Shown here: one piece after another, positions 46,594-56,800 of the stretch | Layout of the letters: the number at the start of each line of letters is the position of its first letter | Numbering within the stretch: position 1 is the stretch's first letter | Source: Rhizobium sp. BK418 | GTDB lineage: Bacteria; Pseudomonadota; Alphaproteobacteria; Rhizobiales; Rhizobiaceae | Direction of reading: 5' to 3' | DNA length: 64,000 bases | NCBI RefSeq assembly: GCF_004341105.1 | Contig: NZ_SLZK01000001.1 | Coordinates: 248,001-312,000 of the forward strand | Made by a program: the position numbers and the translations under genes | The notes under the pieces: generated by a model | What the model was told of the DNA's origin: nothing | What the model saw: only the letters and a program-made list of their open reading frames with translations | Databases searched by the model: none

Positions 46594-48264
46594 ATGGCGA
46601 AACAGGACGAACTGGTATTCCTGCCTCTGGGCGGCGTCGGCGAGATCGGCATGAACCTCGCACTGTACGGTTTCGGTCCTTCCGATCATCGCCAGTGGAT
46701 CATGGTGGACTGCGGCGTCACTTTTCCGGGGCCGGATCTGCCGGGCGTGGATCTCGTCTTGCCGGACATCCGCTTCCTCGCCAATGAGCGCAAGAACCTC
46801 AAGGCGATCATCATCACCCACGCCCATGAGGATCACTACGGCGCTCTCGCCGATCTCTGGCCGGGCCTCAATGTGCCGGTCTATGCCTCGCCCTTTACGG
46901 CTGGGCTCCTGGAAGCCAAGCGCAATTTCGAGAAGGATGCGATCGGCGAGGTGCCGGTGACCATCTTCAAGGCGGGCGATACGATCAATGCCGGCCCTTT
47001 CAGCATTGAGGGTGTGGCCGTCAATCATTCGATCCCCGAGCCGATGTCGCTGATGATCCGCACACCGCTCGGCAATGTCATCCACACCGGCGACTGGAAG
47101 ATCGATCACGAACCGTCGCTCGGGCCGCTGACAGACGAGATACGTTTCCGTCAGCTCGGTGATGAAGGGGTGCTGGCGCTTCTCTGCGATTCCACCAATG
47201 CGCTGCGCGACGGTGTGTCGCCCTCGGAGAAGGATGTCTCGGAGAGCCTGCGCAAGATCATCGAAGATGCCGAAGGTCGCGTGGCGATCACCACCTTCTC
47301 CTCGAATGTCGGCCGTATCCGTACCATCGCCGAAGCCGCCGAAGCGGCTGGCCGCGACGTCCTGCTGCTCGGCAGCTCGCTGAAGCGCGTGTGCGATGTT
47401 GCTCAGGACATCGGCTTGATGGAGGGCATAAAGCCGTTCATTTCCGAAGAGGATTACGGCTTTATTCCGCGCGACAAGGTCGTTGTCATTCTGACCGGCA
47501 GCCAGGGCGAGCCGCGCGCCGCCCTTGCCAAGCTTTCCCGCGATGAGATGCGCAACGTGGCCTTTGCCGCCGGCGATATTGTCGTCTTCTCCTCGCGCGC
47601 CATTCCCGGCAATGAGAAGGCGATCCAGGACATCAAGAACGGACTGGTGGAGCAAGGCGTCCATGTGATCACCGATTCCGAGGCGCTGGTGCATGTCTCC
47701 GGCCATCCGCGCCGCAATGAATTGCAGAAGATGTATGAGTGGACGCGCCCGAAGATCGTTGTGCCTGTGCACGGCGAGGAGACGCACCTGACGGCACACA
47801 AGGAACTTGCCGAACAGTCCGGCATCCCGATGGTGCCGCGTGTGCGCAATGGCGATGTGCTGCGCTTGGCGCCCGGTCCTGCCGAGGTGATCGACGAGGC
47901 CCCGCACGGCCGCATCTACAAGGATGGGTCGCTGATCGGCGACTTTGATGAGATGGGGATCGGTGAGCGCAAGAAGCTTGCCTATGTCGGCCACGTCGCC
48001 GCCAGCATCGTGCTCGACAGCCGCTACGACATCATAGGCGAGCCTGATCTCGTGGCCATCGGACTGCCTGCCTATGACGATGAGGGCGAGGATATGGAAG
48101 ATGCTCTGTTCGATGCCGCAATCGGCGCGATCGAAAGCATTCCACGTGCCCGCCGCAAGGATATCGACATGGTGCAGGAGGCCGTTCGCCGCGCCGTGCG
48201 TGCCGCTGCAAATCATGCCTGGGGCAAGAAGCCCGTCGTCACCGTTTTCGTCACCAGGGTCTGA
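46594..48264 (+). CDS. rnj: Ribonuclease J
   Basis: The 556-aa metallo-beta-lactamase/beta-CASP nuclease starts MAKQDELVFLPLGGVGEIGM. It has the metal motif THAHEDHYGALADLW, HTGDWKID, beta-CASP signs around SSNVGRIRTIAEAAEAAGRD, and VHVSGHPRRNELQKMYEW. It processes and degrades RNA, including 16S/23S rRNA maturation in alphaproteobacteria. A GTG at 46576, overlapping the birA stop, is an alternative start adding six residues. Confidence 0.95.
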   Translation: MAKQDELVFLPLGGVGEIGMNLALYGFGPSDHRQWIMVDCGVTFPGPDLPGVDLVLPDIRFLANERKNLKAIIITHAHEDHYGALADLWPGLNVPVYASPFTAGLLEAKRNFEKDAIGEVPVTIFKAGDTINAGPFSIEGVAVNHSIPEPMSLMIRTPLGNVIHTGDWKIDHEPSLGPLTDEIRFRQLGDEGVLALLCDSTNALRDGVSPSEKDVSESLRKIIEDAEGRVAITTFSSNVGRIRTIAEAAEAAGRDVLLLGSSLKRVCDVAQDIGLMEGIKPFISEEDYGFIPRDKVVVILTGSQGEPRAALAKLSRDEMRNVAFAAGDIVVFSSRAIPGNEKAIQDIKNGLVEQGVHVITDSEALVHVSGHPRRNELQKMYEWTRPKIVVPVHGEETHLTAHKELAEQSGIPMVPRVRNGDVLRLAPGPAEVIDEAPHGRIYKDGSLIGDFDEMGIGERKKLAYVGHVAASIVLDSRYDIIGEPDLVAIGLPAYDDEGEDMEDALFDAAIGAIESIPRARRKDIDMVQEAVRRAVRAAANHAWGKKPVVTVFVTRV

Positions 48265-48267
48265 CCG

Positions 48268-48672
48268 ATGCTTGGCCGGGTGAACCACATCGCTATCGCA
48301 GTGCCGGATCTTGCCGCTGCCGCTGCAAGCTATCGTGGTACGTTGGGTGCCAAGGTTTCCGCGCCGCAGGCACTGCCGGAACATGGCGTGACGGTCGTCT
48401 TCGTCGAACTGCCGAACACCAAAGTGGAATTGCTGGAACCGCTCGGCGACGCCTCGCCGATTGCCGCCTTCCTCGAGAAAAATCCTTCCGGCGGCATGCA
48501 CCACATCTGCTACGAGGTGGACGATATCCTAGCCGCCCGCGATAGACTGGCGGCAGATGGAGCAAGGATCCTTGGTAACGACGAGCCGAAAATCGGTGCC
48601 CATGGCAAGCCGGTGCTTTTCCTTCATCCCAAGGACTTCTTCGGTACGCTCATCGAGCTGGAGCAGGTCTGA
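48268..48672 (+). CDS. mce: Methylmalonyl-CoA epimerase
   Basis: The 134-aa VOC-fold protein starts MLGRVNHIAIAVPDLAAAAA with a metal His, has LPNTKVELLEPLG (Glu), GGMHHICYEVDD (His) and ends FLHPKDFFGTLIELEQV (Glu). It interconverts (R)- and (S)-methylmalonyl-CoA in propionate catabolism. It lies 3 bp after the RNase J gene. Metal ligands are all present. Confidence 0.92.
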   Translation: MLGRVNHIAIAVPDLAAAAASYRGTLGAKVSAPQALPEHGVTVVFVELPNTKVELLEPLGDASPIAAFLEKNPSGGMHHICYEVDDILAARDRLAADGARILGNDEPKIGAHGKPVLFLHPKDFFGTLIELEQV

Positions 48673-48779
48673 TCGCTGCGGCAGAGTGACCTAAATTGTC
48701 CACGGCCTTTGAATTGGCCGTCATTCCCGCTTATAAGCACGCAAACGAAGCGCCAAGGCGCTATACGACGGGAACCAAC

Positions 48780-49055
48780 ATGTTTCAGGCCTTCCTCCAG
48801 GGATTCGCAGTCTATTTCATCATCTGGTGGATCACGCTTTTTGCGGTCCTGCCGATCGGCCTGCGCACTCAGGCGGATGACAATGATATCGTGCTTGGCA
48901 CCGTGCCTAGCGCGCCGACCCGCTTCCGTCCGGTCTTCGTCTTCTCGCTGACGACACTGATCTCAGGCGCCATCTACGGGATCTGGTATGTCGGCTCTAC
49001 CTATTTCGGTCTCGGCTTCGATGCACTTCCACAAATAGGGCCTAGCTTCTATTAG
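48780..49055 (+). CDS. DUF1467 family membrane protein
   Basis: The 91-aa protein has two membrane segments (FAVYFIIWWITLFAVLPIGL and FVFSLTTLISGAIYGIWYVG). The motif WWITLFAVLPIGLRTQ is the DUF1467 mark. It sits between mce and proS, the usual place in Rhizobiales, but its function is unknown. ATG 48780 is chosen; a TTG at 48696 would add a non-conserved leader. Confidence 0.85.
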   Translation: MFQAFLQGFAVYFIIWWITLFAVLPIGLRTQADDNDIVLGTVPSAPTRFRPVFVFSLTTLISGAIYGIWYVGSTYFGLGFDALPQIGPSFY

Positions 49056-49649
49056 GAATGGCTTTTGCTCGAACTTTGAGCAGATGTAAATGCAACCCCG
49101 AAAAAACTTGTCATACGCACGTCATGCAAGTGAGGCAAAGAGCTTGCCTAACGGAATGCGGGCTTACCTAGGGGAAGGGCGGCTTGTTTTTCAGGGGCAG
49201 TGAGAGCCGAAAAAGCAAAAAAAAACAAGGCTAAAAGCCTTGTTTTAAGTATCGCGTGATCCTTAACCGTTGCCGGGGCAGCGACGAGCGCGCCTAAGAT
49301 CTGATCCTCCCAAGACTTGACCGCGAATTCGGCAAGAATTTAGCCTTCTTGCCTGTTTTGTGAGCTAAAACTAGCTCAAAGATTGTGCTTTGTCATCAGC
49401 TTTTTTTGCATTTTTGCTACACTCGCGCAAAATTTTTCTGTTGACAAGATTTGCCTACAAGTCCTTATAAATACGCGCTTTTTCGCGCTTTCTGAATTTA
49501 TGGGCGCTAACATGCGTCTGCGGGAGGCCACTCGCGCCGGTCGCGGGTTTCCTTCCTGCCGCGAAGCGGCTATGAACGCTCTCATCTTTAACAAAGACCG
49601 TCGATTCCGCTTGGGTATAAGCGGCGTCTCAACTGTACCGGAATCCGCC
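49056..49649. other. 594-bp gap before proS
   Basis: No gene is supported. It holds the hairpin at 49222-49246 and an AT-rich part around 49380-49500. An extension of the proS frame reaches 49383 but has no family similarity. Confidence 0.45.
49222..49246 (+). terminator. Bidirectional-looking terminator
   Basis: AAAACAAGGCT and AGCCTTGTTTT form a perfect 11-bp stem with an AAA loop. A-rich sequence lies before and T ends the stem. It is 170 bp after the DUF1467 gene and probably ends the nuo-to-DUF1467 transcript. Confidence 0.75.
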
Positions 49650-50972
49650 ATGCGTCTGTCCCGCTTCTTCGTGCCCATCCTCAAGGAAAATCCCAAGGAG
49701 GCGGAAATCGTCTCCCACCGGCTGATGCTGCGCGCCGGCATGATACGTCAGCAGTCGCAGGGCATCTATTCCTGGCTGCCGCTGGGCAAAAAGGTGCTGG
49801 ACAAGGTCAACAATATCATCCGCGAAGAGCAGAACCGCGCAGGCGCCATCGAGCTTCTGATGCCGACGCTGCAGTCTGCCGAGCTCTGGCAGGAGAGCGG
49901 CCGTTACGACGCCTACGGCAAAGAGATGCTTCGCATCAAGGATCGTCAGGACCGCCCGATGCTCTATGGTCCGACCAACGAGGAAATGGTGACGGATATT
50001 TTCCGTTCCTCCGTCAAGTCCTATAAGGATCTGCCGCTCAATCTCTATCATATTCAGCTGAAGTTCCGTGACGAGATCCGTCCGCGCTTCGGCACCATGC
50101 GTTCGCGCGAATTCATGATGAAGGACGCCTATTCCTTCGACCTGACGCGCGAAGGCGCTGAGCATTCCTACAACAAGATGTTCACCGCCTACCTGCGCAC
50201 CTTCGATCGTCTCGGCCTGCGTGCTATCCCGATGCGCGCCGATACCGGCCCGATCGGCGGCAATCTCAGCCACGAGTTCATCATCCTTGCCGAGACCGGC
50301 GAGTCCGAAGTTTTCTGCCATAAGGATTTCGTCGATTTCGACATTCCCTCGGAGAACACGGATTTCGACAGCGTTGAAGGCCTGAAGTCGATCTTCGACA
50401 AGTGGACGTCGCTCTATGCAGCGACTTCTGAGATGCACGACGAGGCAGCCTTCAACGCCATTCCGGAAAGCGAGCGTCTTTCTGCGCGCGGCATCGAAGT
50501 CGGCCATATTTTCTACTTCGGTACGAAATATTCCGAGCCGATGGGCGCTAAGGTGCAGGGTCCTGACGGTAAGGAACATTTTGTTCACATGGGTTCCTAC
50601 GGGATCGGGCCGACGCGCCTTGTTCCCGCCATCATCGAAGCATCGCATGATGAGAACGGAATCATCTGGCCGGAGTCCGTTGCGCCCTTCGATGTCGTTG
50701 TGATCAACATGAAGGCTGGCGACGAGGCCTGCGACGATACCTGCGAGCTGATCTACGCAGCGCTGACCAAGGCGGGTAAGGATGTGCTCTATGACGACAC
50801 GGACGATCGCGCCGGTACCAAGTTTGCGACCGCCGACCTGATCGGCGTGCCGTATCAGATCATTGCCGGTCCGCGCGCAGTCGCGAACGGCGAAGTGGAA
50901 GTGAAGGACCGCAAGACCGGCGCCCGTGAAACGATGACCATCGAGGCGGCGATCAATAGGTTCGTGGCTTAA
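49650..50972 (+). CDS. proS: Prolyl-tRNA synthetase (short alphaproteobacterial type)
   Basis: The 440-aa class II synthetase has motif 1 around [20 protein letters not shown], motif 2 in [20 protein letters not shown] and motif 3 near [13 protein letters not shown]. It lacks the large editing insertion of E. coli ProRS, which is normal for this type (about 440 aa). It charges tRNA-Pro. ATG 49650 begins [20 protein letters not shown], the family start. Confidence 0.96.
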   Translation: MRLSRFFVPILKENPKEAEIVSHRLMLRAGMIRQQSQGIYSWLPLGKKVLDKVNNIIREEQNRAGAIELLMPTLQSAELWQESGRYDAYGKEMLRIKDRQDRPMLYGPTNEEMVTDIFRSSVKSYKDLPLNLYHIQLKFRDEIRPRFGTMRSREFMMKDAYSFDLTREGAEHSYNKMFTAYLRTFDRLGLRAIPMRADTGPIGGNLSHEFIILAETGESEVFCHKDFVDFDIPSENTDFDSVEGLKSIFDKWTSLYAATSEMHDEAAFNAIPESERLSARGIEVGHIFYFGTKYSEPMGAKVQGPDGKEHFVHMGSYGIGPTRLVPAIIEASHDENGIIWPESVAPFDVVVINMKAGDEACDDTCELIYAALTKAGKDVLYDDTDDRAGTKFATADLIGVPYQIIAGPRAVANGEVEVKDRKTGARETMTIEAAINRFVA

Positions 50973-50988
50973 GAAAGACGGAGGCGAA

Positions 50989-52293
50989 ATGGCAGAGGCA
51001 GCAGTGGACCGGAGTTCAAAATCCGGCTTGGGTCCGGCTGGCAAGCCATTCTCCACCTTCGAACGCCTCGTGGCGTGGCGCTATCTGCGCGCCCGCCGCA
51101 AGGAGGCCTTCATCTCGGTCATTGCCGGCTTTTCCTTCGTCGGTATCATGCTGGGTGTCGCGACGCTGATCATCGTCATGGCCGTGATGAACGGGTTTCG
51201 CACGGAGCTCGTCTCTCGCATCCTCGGCATCAACGGCCACATGATCATCCAGCCGGTCGATGGTCCCTTCACTGATTACGCCGATCTCGTGAAGAAATTC
51301 GAAGCCGTACCCGGCATCAAGATGGCGCTGCCCCTGGTGGAAGGCCAAGTCCTTGCTTCTTCGCAGACGGGTGGCAGCACCGGTGCTCTGGTGCGCGGCA
51401 CGCGTGCCGAAGATCTGAGCAAGCTCAAGACGGTCTCCGACAACATCAAGTCCGGCGATATGGTAGGCTTTGCCGCGGGCGACGGAGTTCTCGTTGGCAC
51501 GGGCATGGCCGACCAGCTCGGATTGCGCGTCGGTGACCTGATTACACTGACGTCACCGGAAGGTGATGTGACGCCGATGGGTGTCAATCCGCGCATCAAA
51601 TCCTACAAGATTTCCGGCCTCTTCAAGATCGGTATGTCAGAATACGATTCCTCGATCATCTACATGCCGCTCGAGGAATCACAGCTCTATTTCAATGCCG
51701 ACGGACTAGTGCAGTCGATCGAACTCTTCGTCAATAACCCTGATGACATCGACAATCTCAAGCCCAAGGTCGAAGAGGCGGCCGGCAGACAGATCCTCAT
51801 TACCGACTGGCGCCAGCGAAACCAGACCTTCTTCTCCGCCCTGGAAGTGGAGCGCAACGTCATGTTCATGATCCTGACGCTGATCGTGCTCGTCGCAGCG
51901 CTCAACATCATCTCCGGCCTCATCATGCTGGTGAAGGACAAGGGCAGCGATATCGCCATCCTGCGCACCATGGGTGCAAGCGCCGGCGCCATCATGCGCA
52001 TCTTCTTTATGACGGGGGCCGCAATCGGCATTGTCGGCACGATTGCCGGCGTCCTGCTCGGCGTTCTCGTCTGCGTCAACATCGAGTCGATCCGGCAGTT
52101 CTTCTCCTGGGTATCGGGCACGGTGCTCTTCGACCCGCAGCTCTATTTCCTGAGCCAGCTGCCGGCCGAAATGGATATCAGCGAAACGGTTTCCGTCGTC
52201 GTCATGGCGCTGACGCTCTCCTTCATCGCGACGATCTTCCCTGCCTGGCGCGCCTCCCGCCTCGACCCCGTCCAGGCCCTTCGTTACGAATAG
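50989..52293 (+). CDS. lolC: Lipoprotein-releasing ABC transporter permease (LolC/E type)
   Basis: The 434-aa protein has an N-terminal membrane helix in [20 protein letters not shown], a long periplasmic domain (about 65-280), and three C-terminal helices from residue 295, the MacB/FtsX layout. It starts [19 protein letters not shown] ([18 protein letters not shown]). With LolD it pulls lipoproteins out of the inner membrane for LolA. Many alphaproteobacteria have one permease gene serving as LolC/E, which fits here. Confidence 0.92.
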   Translation: MAEAAVDRSSKSGLGPAGKPFSTFERLVAWRYLRARRKEAFISVIAGFSFVGIMLGVATLIIVMAVMNGFRTELVSRILGINGHMIIQPVDGPFTDYADLVKKFEAVPGIKMALPLVEGQVLASSQTGGSTGALVRGTRAEDLSKLKTVSDNIKSGDMVGFAAGDGVLVGTGMADQLGLRVGDLITLTSPEGDVTPMGVNPRIKSYKISGLFKIGMSEYDSSIIYMPLEESQLYFNADGLVQSIELFVNNPDDIDNLKPKVEEAAGRQILITDWRQRNQTFFSALEVERNVMFMILTLIVLVAALNIISGLIMLVKDKGSDIAILRTMGASAGAIMRIFFMTGAAIGIVGTIAGVLLGVLVCVNIESIRQFFSWVSGTVLFDPQLYFLSQLPAEMDISETVSVVVMALTLSFIATIFPAWRASRLDPVQALRYE

Positions 52294-52309
52294 GCCGGGA
52301 TCCAAGGTC

Positions 52310-53032
52310 ATGCACGATCCAAGGCCAAATCCAAGGAATGCCGCATTCATGAAACGCAACGTCGTTCTCAAGCTTTCGGGCGTCGAGCGCCATTACGGGC
52401 AGGGCGAAACGCTGCTGACCATCCTCAAGGGTGCGGATTTTTCGCTGACGAGCGGTGAGATGGTCGCGCTGGTTGCCCCCTCCGGCACAGGCAAGTCGAC
52501 GCTGCTGCATGTCGCCGGCCTGCTGGAACATCCCGATGGCGGCGAGGTGACGATCAACGGCCGCCCCTGTGATGGTCTCTCTGATGAAAAGCGCACGGCG
52601 ATCCGCCGCAGCGAGATTGGCTTCGTCTACCAGTTCCATCACCTGCTGCCGGAATTCTCGGCCCAGGAGAACATCATGATGCCGCAGCTCATCGCCGGCC
52701 TCTCCTGGAAAGAGGCGGGCGAACGGGCAAAGATGCTTCTGGATTATATGCGCATCGGCCATCGCGGCACGCATCGCCCGGCCGAACTCTCCGGCGGTGA
52801 GCAGCAACGTGTGGCGATCGCACGTGCCGTCGCCAATGCGCCGAGCCTGCTTCTCGCCGACGAGCCGACCGGCAATCTCGACCCGGAAACCGCAAGCTAC
52901 GTCTTCGACGCGCTGGAAGCGCTGGTACGGCAGTCCGGTCTTGCTGCGCTGATCGCCACGCACAACCATGAGCTCGCCGGGCGCATGGACCGGCGTGTCA
53001 CGATTTCCGACGGCAAGGTCGTGGATTTCTGA
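52310..53032 (+). CDS. lolD: Lipoprotein-releasing ABC transporter ATP-binding protein LolD
   Basis: The 240-aa ATPase has Walker [10 protein letters not shown], the signature LSGGEQQR, Walker [14 protein letters not shown], and the switch histidine in ATHNHELA. It drives LolC/E. Start ATG 52310 gives 240 aa; ATG 52349 ([16 protein letters not shown]) gives 227 aa and is equally likely. It lies 16 bp after lolC and converges on the DUF5680 gene. Confidence 0.95.
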   Translation: MHDPRPNPRNAAFMKRNVVLKLSGVERHYGQGETLLTILKGADFSLTSGEMVALVAPSGTGKSTLLHVAGLLEHPDGGEVTINGRPCDGLSDEKRTAIRRSEIGFVYQFHHLLPEFSAQENIMMPQLIAGLSWKEAGERAKMLLDYMRIGHRGTHRPAELSGGEQQRVAIARAVANAPSLLLADEPTGNLDPETASYVFDALEALVRQSGLAALIATHNHELAGRMDRRVTISDGKVVDF

Positions 53033-53035
53033 TCG

Positions 53036-53497
53036 TCAGGCGACGATGAACCCGCCGCGATAATCGAGCTCGTAAGCCTTGCGATCATTCACGAGGATGA
53101 ATTCGTGTCCACGGAAATGCGCGCAGTCGCCATCGCTCGTATCGACGTAACGTCCGAGCGCATGATCGAATACCATGCCGCCGAGAAAACGGCCCTGACT
53201 GTAGAGCTGTGACAGCGCGGCGCGAATGATGGTGCCGGCGATAGCGGCATCGATGATCTCGGGTTCAATGATCCTCCCGAAATAATTCATCGCCCAGACC
53301 GGCTTTTCCTCTAGCCACACCACTTCCTGGCCGGCAAAGTCCGTGCCGCCGAAATAGCTGTCGAGATAGCGCCAGATACCACGCTTGTAGCTAAGATCGT
53401 GGGCGCCGATCCGATAGGAAGGCTGCGCCTTCGCACCGGCGACATATGTCTGCGATTTGGCTTCGACAATGAAGCTATTGAGTTCCAGCACGTCCAT
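53036..53497 (-). CDS. DUF5680 domain protein
   Basis: The 153-aa protein shows the DUF5680 sequence: LNSFIVEAKSQTYVAGAK, GSHDLSYK-like (GAHDLSYKRGIWRYLDSYFG), QEVVWLEEKPVWAMNYFGRI, and GDCAHFRGHEFI. The domain is found alone or attached to HTH proteins and has no known activity. It converges with lolD (3 bp gap). Confidence 0.8.
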   Translation of the reverse strand: MDVLELNSFIVEAKSQTYVAGAKAQPSYRIGAHDLSYKRGIWRYLDSYFGGTDFAGQEVVWLEEKPVWAMNYFGRIIEPEIIDAAIAGTIIRAALSQLYSQGRFLGGMVFDHALGRYVDTSDGDCAHFRGHEFILVNDRKAYELDYRGGFIVA

Positions 53498-53606
53498 CGT
53501 TCCTCAACTCCGACGTTAACCATGCCCCGCAGAAGCGGGGTGGAATCCTGTTGACAACAGAACATACATGGAACAAATTAAAAACATAAGAGCAAAGGAG
53601 AGCCAA

Positions 53607-53693
53607 ATGACTGACATGATCCGTGATATCGCAGCATTCACCTCCATCGCAATGTTCATTGCGAGCTTCTCGCTGATCGTCATGGCAATGTAA
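53607..53693 (+). CDS. 28-aa membrane peptide
   Basis: The ORF encodes a 28-residue peptide, MTDMIRDIAAFTSIAMFIAS followed by FSLIVMAM. One membrane helix covers nearly all of it. AAAGGAG lies 5-6 bp before ATG 53607 and a terminator follows 31 bp after the stop, so it looks like a complete small transcription unit. I recall very similar short peptides in rhizobia but no function. Confidence 0.7.
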   Translation: MTDMIRDIAAFTSIAMFIASFSLIVMAM

Positions 53694-53723
53694 GAATTCA
53701 GGGGATCGCATGGCAGCCATGCG

Positions 53724-53743
53724 GTCCCGAAGCGGGACTTTTT
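53724..53743 (+). terminator. Terminator after the 28-aa peptide gene
   Basis: GTCCCG and CGGGAC pair around AAG, followed by TTTTT. Bases upstream (GGATCGCATGG / CCATGCGGTCC, 53703-53727) form an alternative overlapping hairpin, so two structures compete. Confidence 0.75.
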
Positions 53744-53809
53744 CTGGACAGAATCGCCTTCAATGCCGACAATACGCGCTCTTCATTGAGGTGATCTGAA
53801 AGGCATATC

Positions 53810-56800
53810 ATGGCGGATGCGGAACAAGGTGCGATCGGCGGAAAGCCGGGCTTCGTTCATCTGAGGGTCCATTCCGCCTATTCGCTGCTCGAAGGCGCGC
53901 TGCCTCTCAAAAAGATCCTCTACAAGGCAGCCGGCGACGGGCAGCCGGCGATTGCTATTACCGATACCAACAATCTCTTCGTCGCCCTGGAGTTTTCCCA
54001 GAAAGCGATGGACGAGGGCCTGCAGCCGATCATCGGCTGCCAAGTATCGATCGATATGGAAGACGGCCTCGAAACCGAAAAACGGGGAGGTCAGCAGGCG
54101 CTGGTCAAGCTGCCTTCCATCGTGCTTCTGTCCGCCACCGACGCAGGTTACGAGCGGCTGGTCGATCTTGTCAGCCGCGCCTATCTCGGCGGCGAAGGCA
54201 ACTCGACCATCCATATCCGTTCCTCCTGGCTGGATGAGGTCGGTACGGACGGTCTGATCGCCCTGACGGGGGCTGCGACCGGCCCCATCGATATGCCGCT
54301 CAAGGACGGCCATGCCGCACAGGCAGAGACACGGCTGCTGACGCTGAAACGCATCTTCGGCGACCGACTCTATGTCGAGCTGCAGCGCCACGGCACCTAT
54401 GACAAGCGGCACGAACAGAAGATTATCGGTCTTGCCTATAAGCACGACCTGCCGCTGGTCGCCACCAACGAAGCCTTCTTCCTGACGCGTGATGATTACG
54501 ACGCGCATGATGCACTGATGGCTGTAGCGCACAACGCCATCGTCTCTGACGACAGCCGTTTCCGCCTCTCGCCGGATCATTATCTGAAGAGCCGCGCCGA
54601 AATGGAAAAGCTCTTCGCCGATCTGCCTGAGGCACTGGAGAATACGGTTGAGATCGCCCGGCGCTGCTCCTTCGTACTGAAGACGCGCAAGCCGATCCTG
54701 CCGCGCTTCACCGGCGCCACCGCCGATCCTGAGGAGGCCGAACGCGCCGAGGCGCTCGAACTTCGCCGCCAGGCGCAGGAGGGGCTCGACATGCGTTTGG
54801 CCACGCTCGGCATGTCGGCCGGCTACGAGGAGAAGGATTATCGCGAGCGGCTGGAATTCGAGCTCAGCGTCATCGAGCGCATGAAGTTCCCAGGTTACTT
54901 CCTGATCGTTTCGGATTTCATCAAATGGGCCAAGCAGCACGATATCCCCGTCGGCCCTGGCCGCGGTTCGGGCGCAGGCTCGCTGGTCGCCTATGCACTG
55001 ACCATCACCGACGTCGATCCGTTGCGCTTCTCGCTGCTCTTCGAACGCTTCCTCAATCCGGAACGCGTCTCGATGCCGGACTTCGATATCGACTTCTGCC
55101 AGGATCGCCGCGAAGAGGTGATCCGTTACGTGCAGCGCAAATATGGGCGCGAGCAGGTGGCGCAGATCATCACCTTCGGTTCGCTGCAGGCGCGCGCCGC
55201 ACTGCGTGACGTCGGCCGCGTGTTGGAAATGCCCTATGGTCAGGTCGACAAGATCTGCAAGCTGGTGCCGAACAACCCGGCAAACCCGACGCCGCTCTCC
55301 AAGGCGATCGAGGAGGAGCCGAAGCTGCAGGAAGAAGCAGCCAAGGAACCGGTTGTCGCGCGTCTGCTTGATATTGCCCAGAAGATCGAAGGCCTCTATC
55401 GTCACGCCTCGACCCACGCCGCCGGCATCGTGATCGGCGACCGCCCGCTGTCAAAGCTGGTGCCGATGTATCGCGATCCGCGTTCCGACATGCCGGTCAC
55501 CCAGTTCAACATGAAATGGGTGGAGCAGGCCGGCCTGGTGAAGTTCGACTTCCTCGGCCTGAAGACGCTGACCGTGTTGAAGGTCGCCGTTGACTTCTGC
55601 AAGAAGCGCGGCATCGAAGTGGATCTCGCCAAGATCCCGCTCGACGATAAGAAGACCTATGAGATGCTCTCGCGCGGCGAGACCGTCGGTGTGTTCCAAG
55701 TTGAAAGTGCCGGCATGCGCAAGGCGCTGATCGGCATGAAACCGGACTGCATCGAGGACATTATCGCGCTCGTGGCTCTTTATCGTCCAGGCCCGATGGA
55801 GAACATCCCGACTTACAACGCGCGCAAGCATGGCGACGAAGAGCTGGAATCGATCCATCCGATGATCGACCACCTGCTCAAGGAAACGCAGGGCGTTATC
55901 GTTTACCAGGAACAGGTGATGCAGATCGCCCAGGTCCTGTCGGGCTATTCGCTCGGCGAAGCCGATCTTCTGCGTCGCGCCATGGGTAAGAAGATCAAGG
56001 CGGAAATGGACCAGCAGCGCGAGCGCTTCGTCGATGGCGCGGTCAAGAACGGCGTCTCGAAGCCGCAGGCCGATAACATCTTCGAACTGCTCGCAAAGTT
56101 CGCAAACTACGGCTTCAACAAGTCGCATGCGGCGGCCTATGCGATCGTCTCTTACCAGACGGCCTACATGAAGGCGCATTATCCGGTCGAATTCTTGGCC
56201 GCCTCGATGACGCTCGATATGTCGAACACAGAAAAGGTCAACGACTTCCGGCAGGATGCCAAGCGTCTCGGCATCGAAGTCATTGCGCCCTCCGTTCAGA
56301 CCTCTTTCCGCCATTTCGAGACTGGCGACAACCGCATCTATTACGCGCTTGCGGCCATCAAGGGTGTCGGCGAATCCGCCGTCGATCACATCGTTGAAGT
56401 GCGCGGCGACAAGCCCTTCGCCAGTATCGAGGATTTTTGCCTGCGCATCGATCCGCGTCAGGTCAACCGCCGCGTATTGGAAAGCCTGATCTATGCCGGC
56501 GCCTTCGATTGCTTCAATCTCGATCGCGCCCAGCTTTCCGCTGGCCTCGATCGCGTGCTCGGCTATGCACAGCGTGCCCAGGAAAACAAGCTGAGCGGTC
56601 AGTCGGATATTTTCGGCGGGGCGTTGTCCTCTGGTCCGGAAAAGATCGCCCTGCCGCCGTTCTCGCCCTGGCTTGCCTCCGAGCGCCTGCTCAAGGAGTT
56701 CCAGGTGCTGGGCTTTTACCTGACCGCCCATCCCCTCGACAGCTACAACAACATCCTCCAGAAGATGCGTGTGCAGACCTTCGCCGATTTCTCCGCCGCC

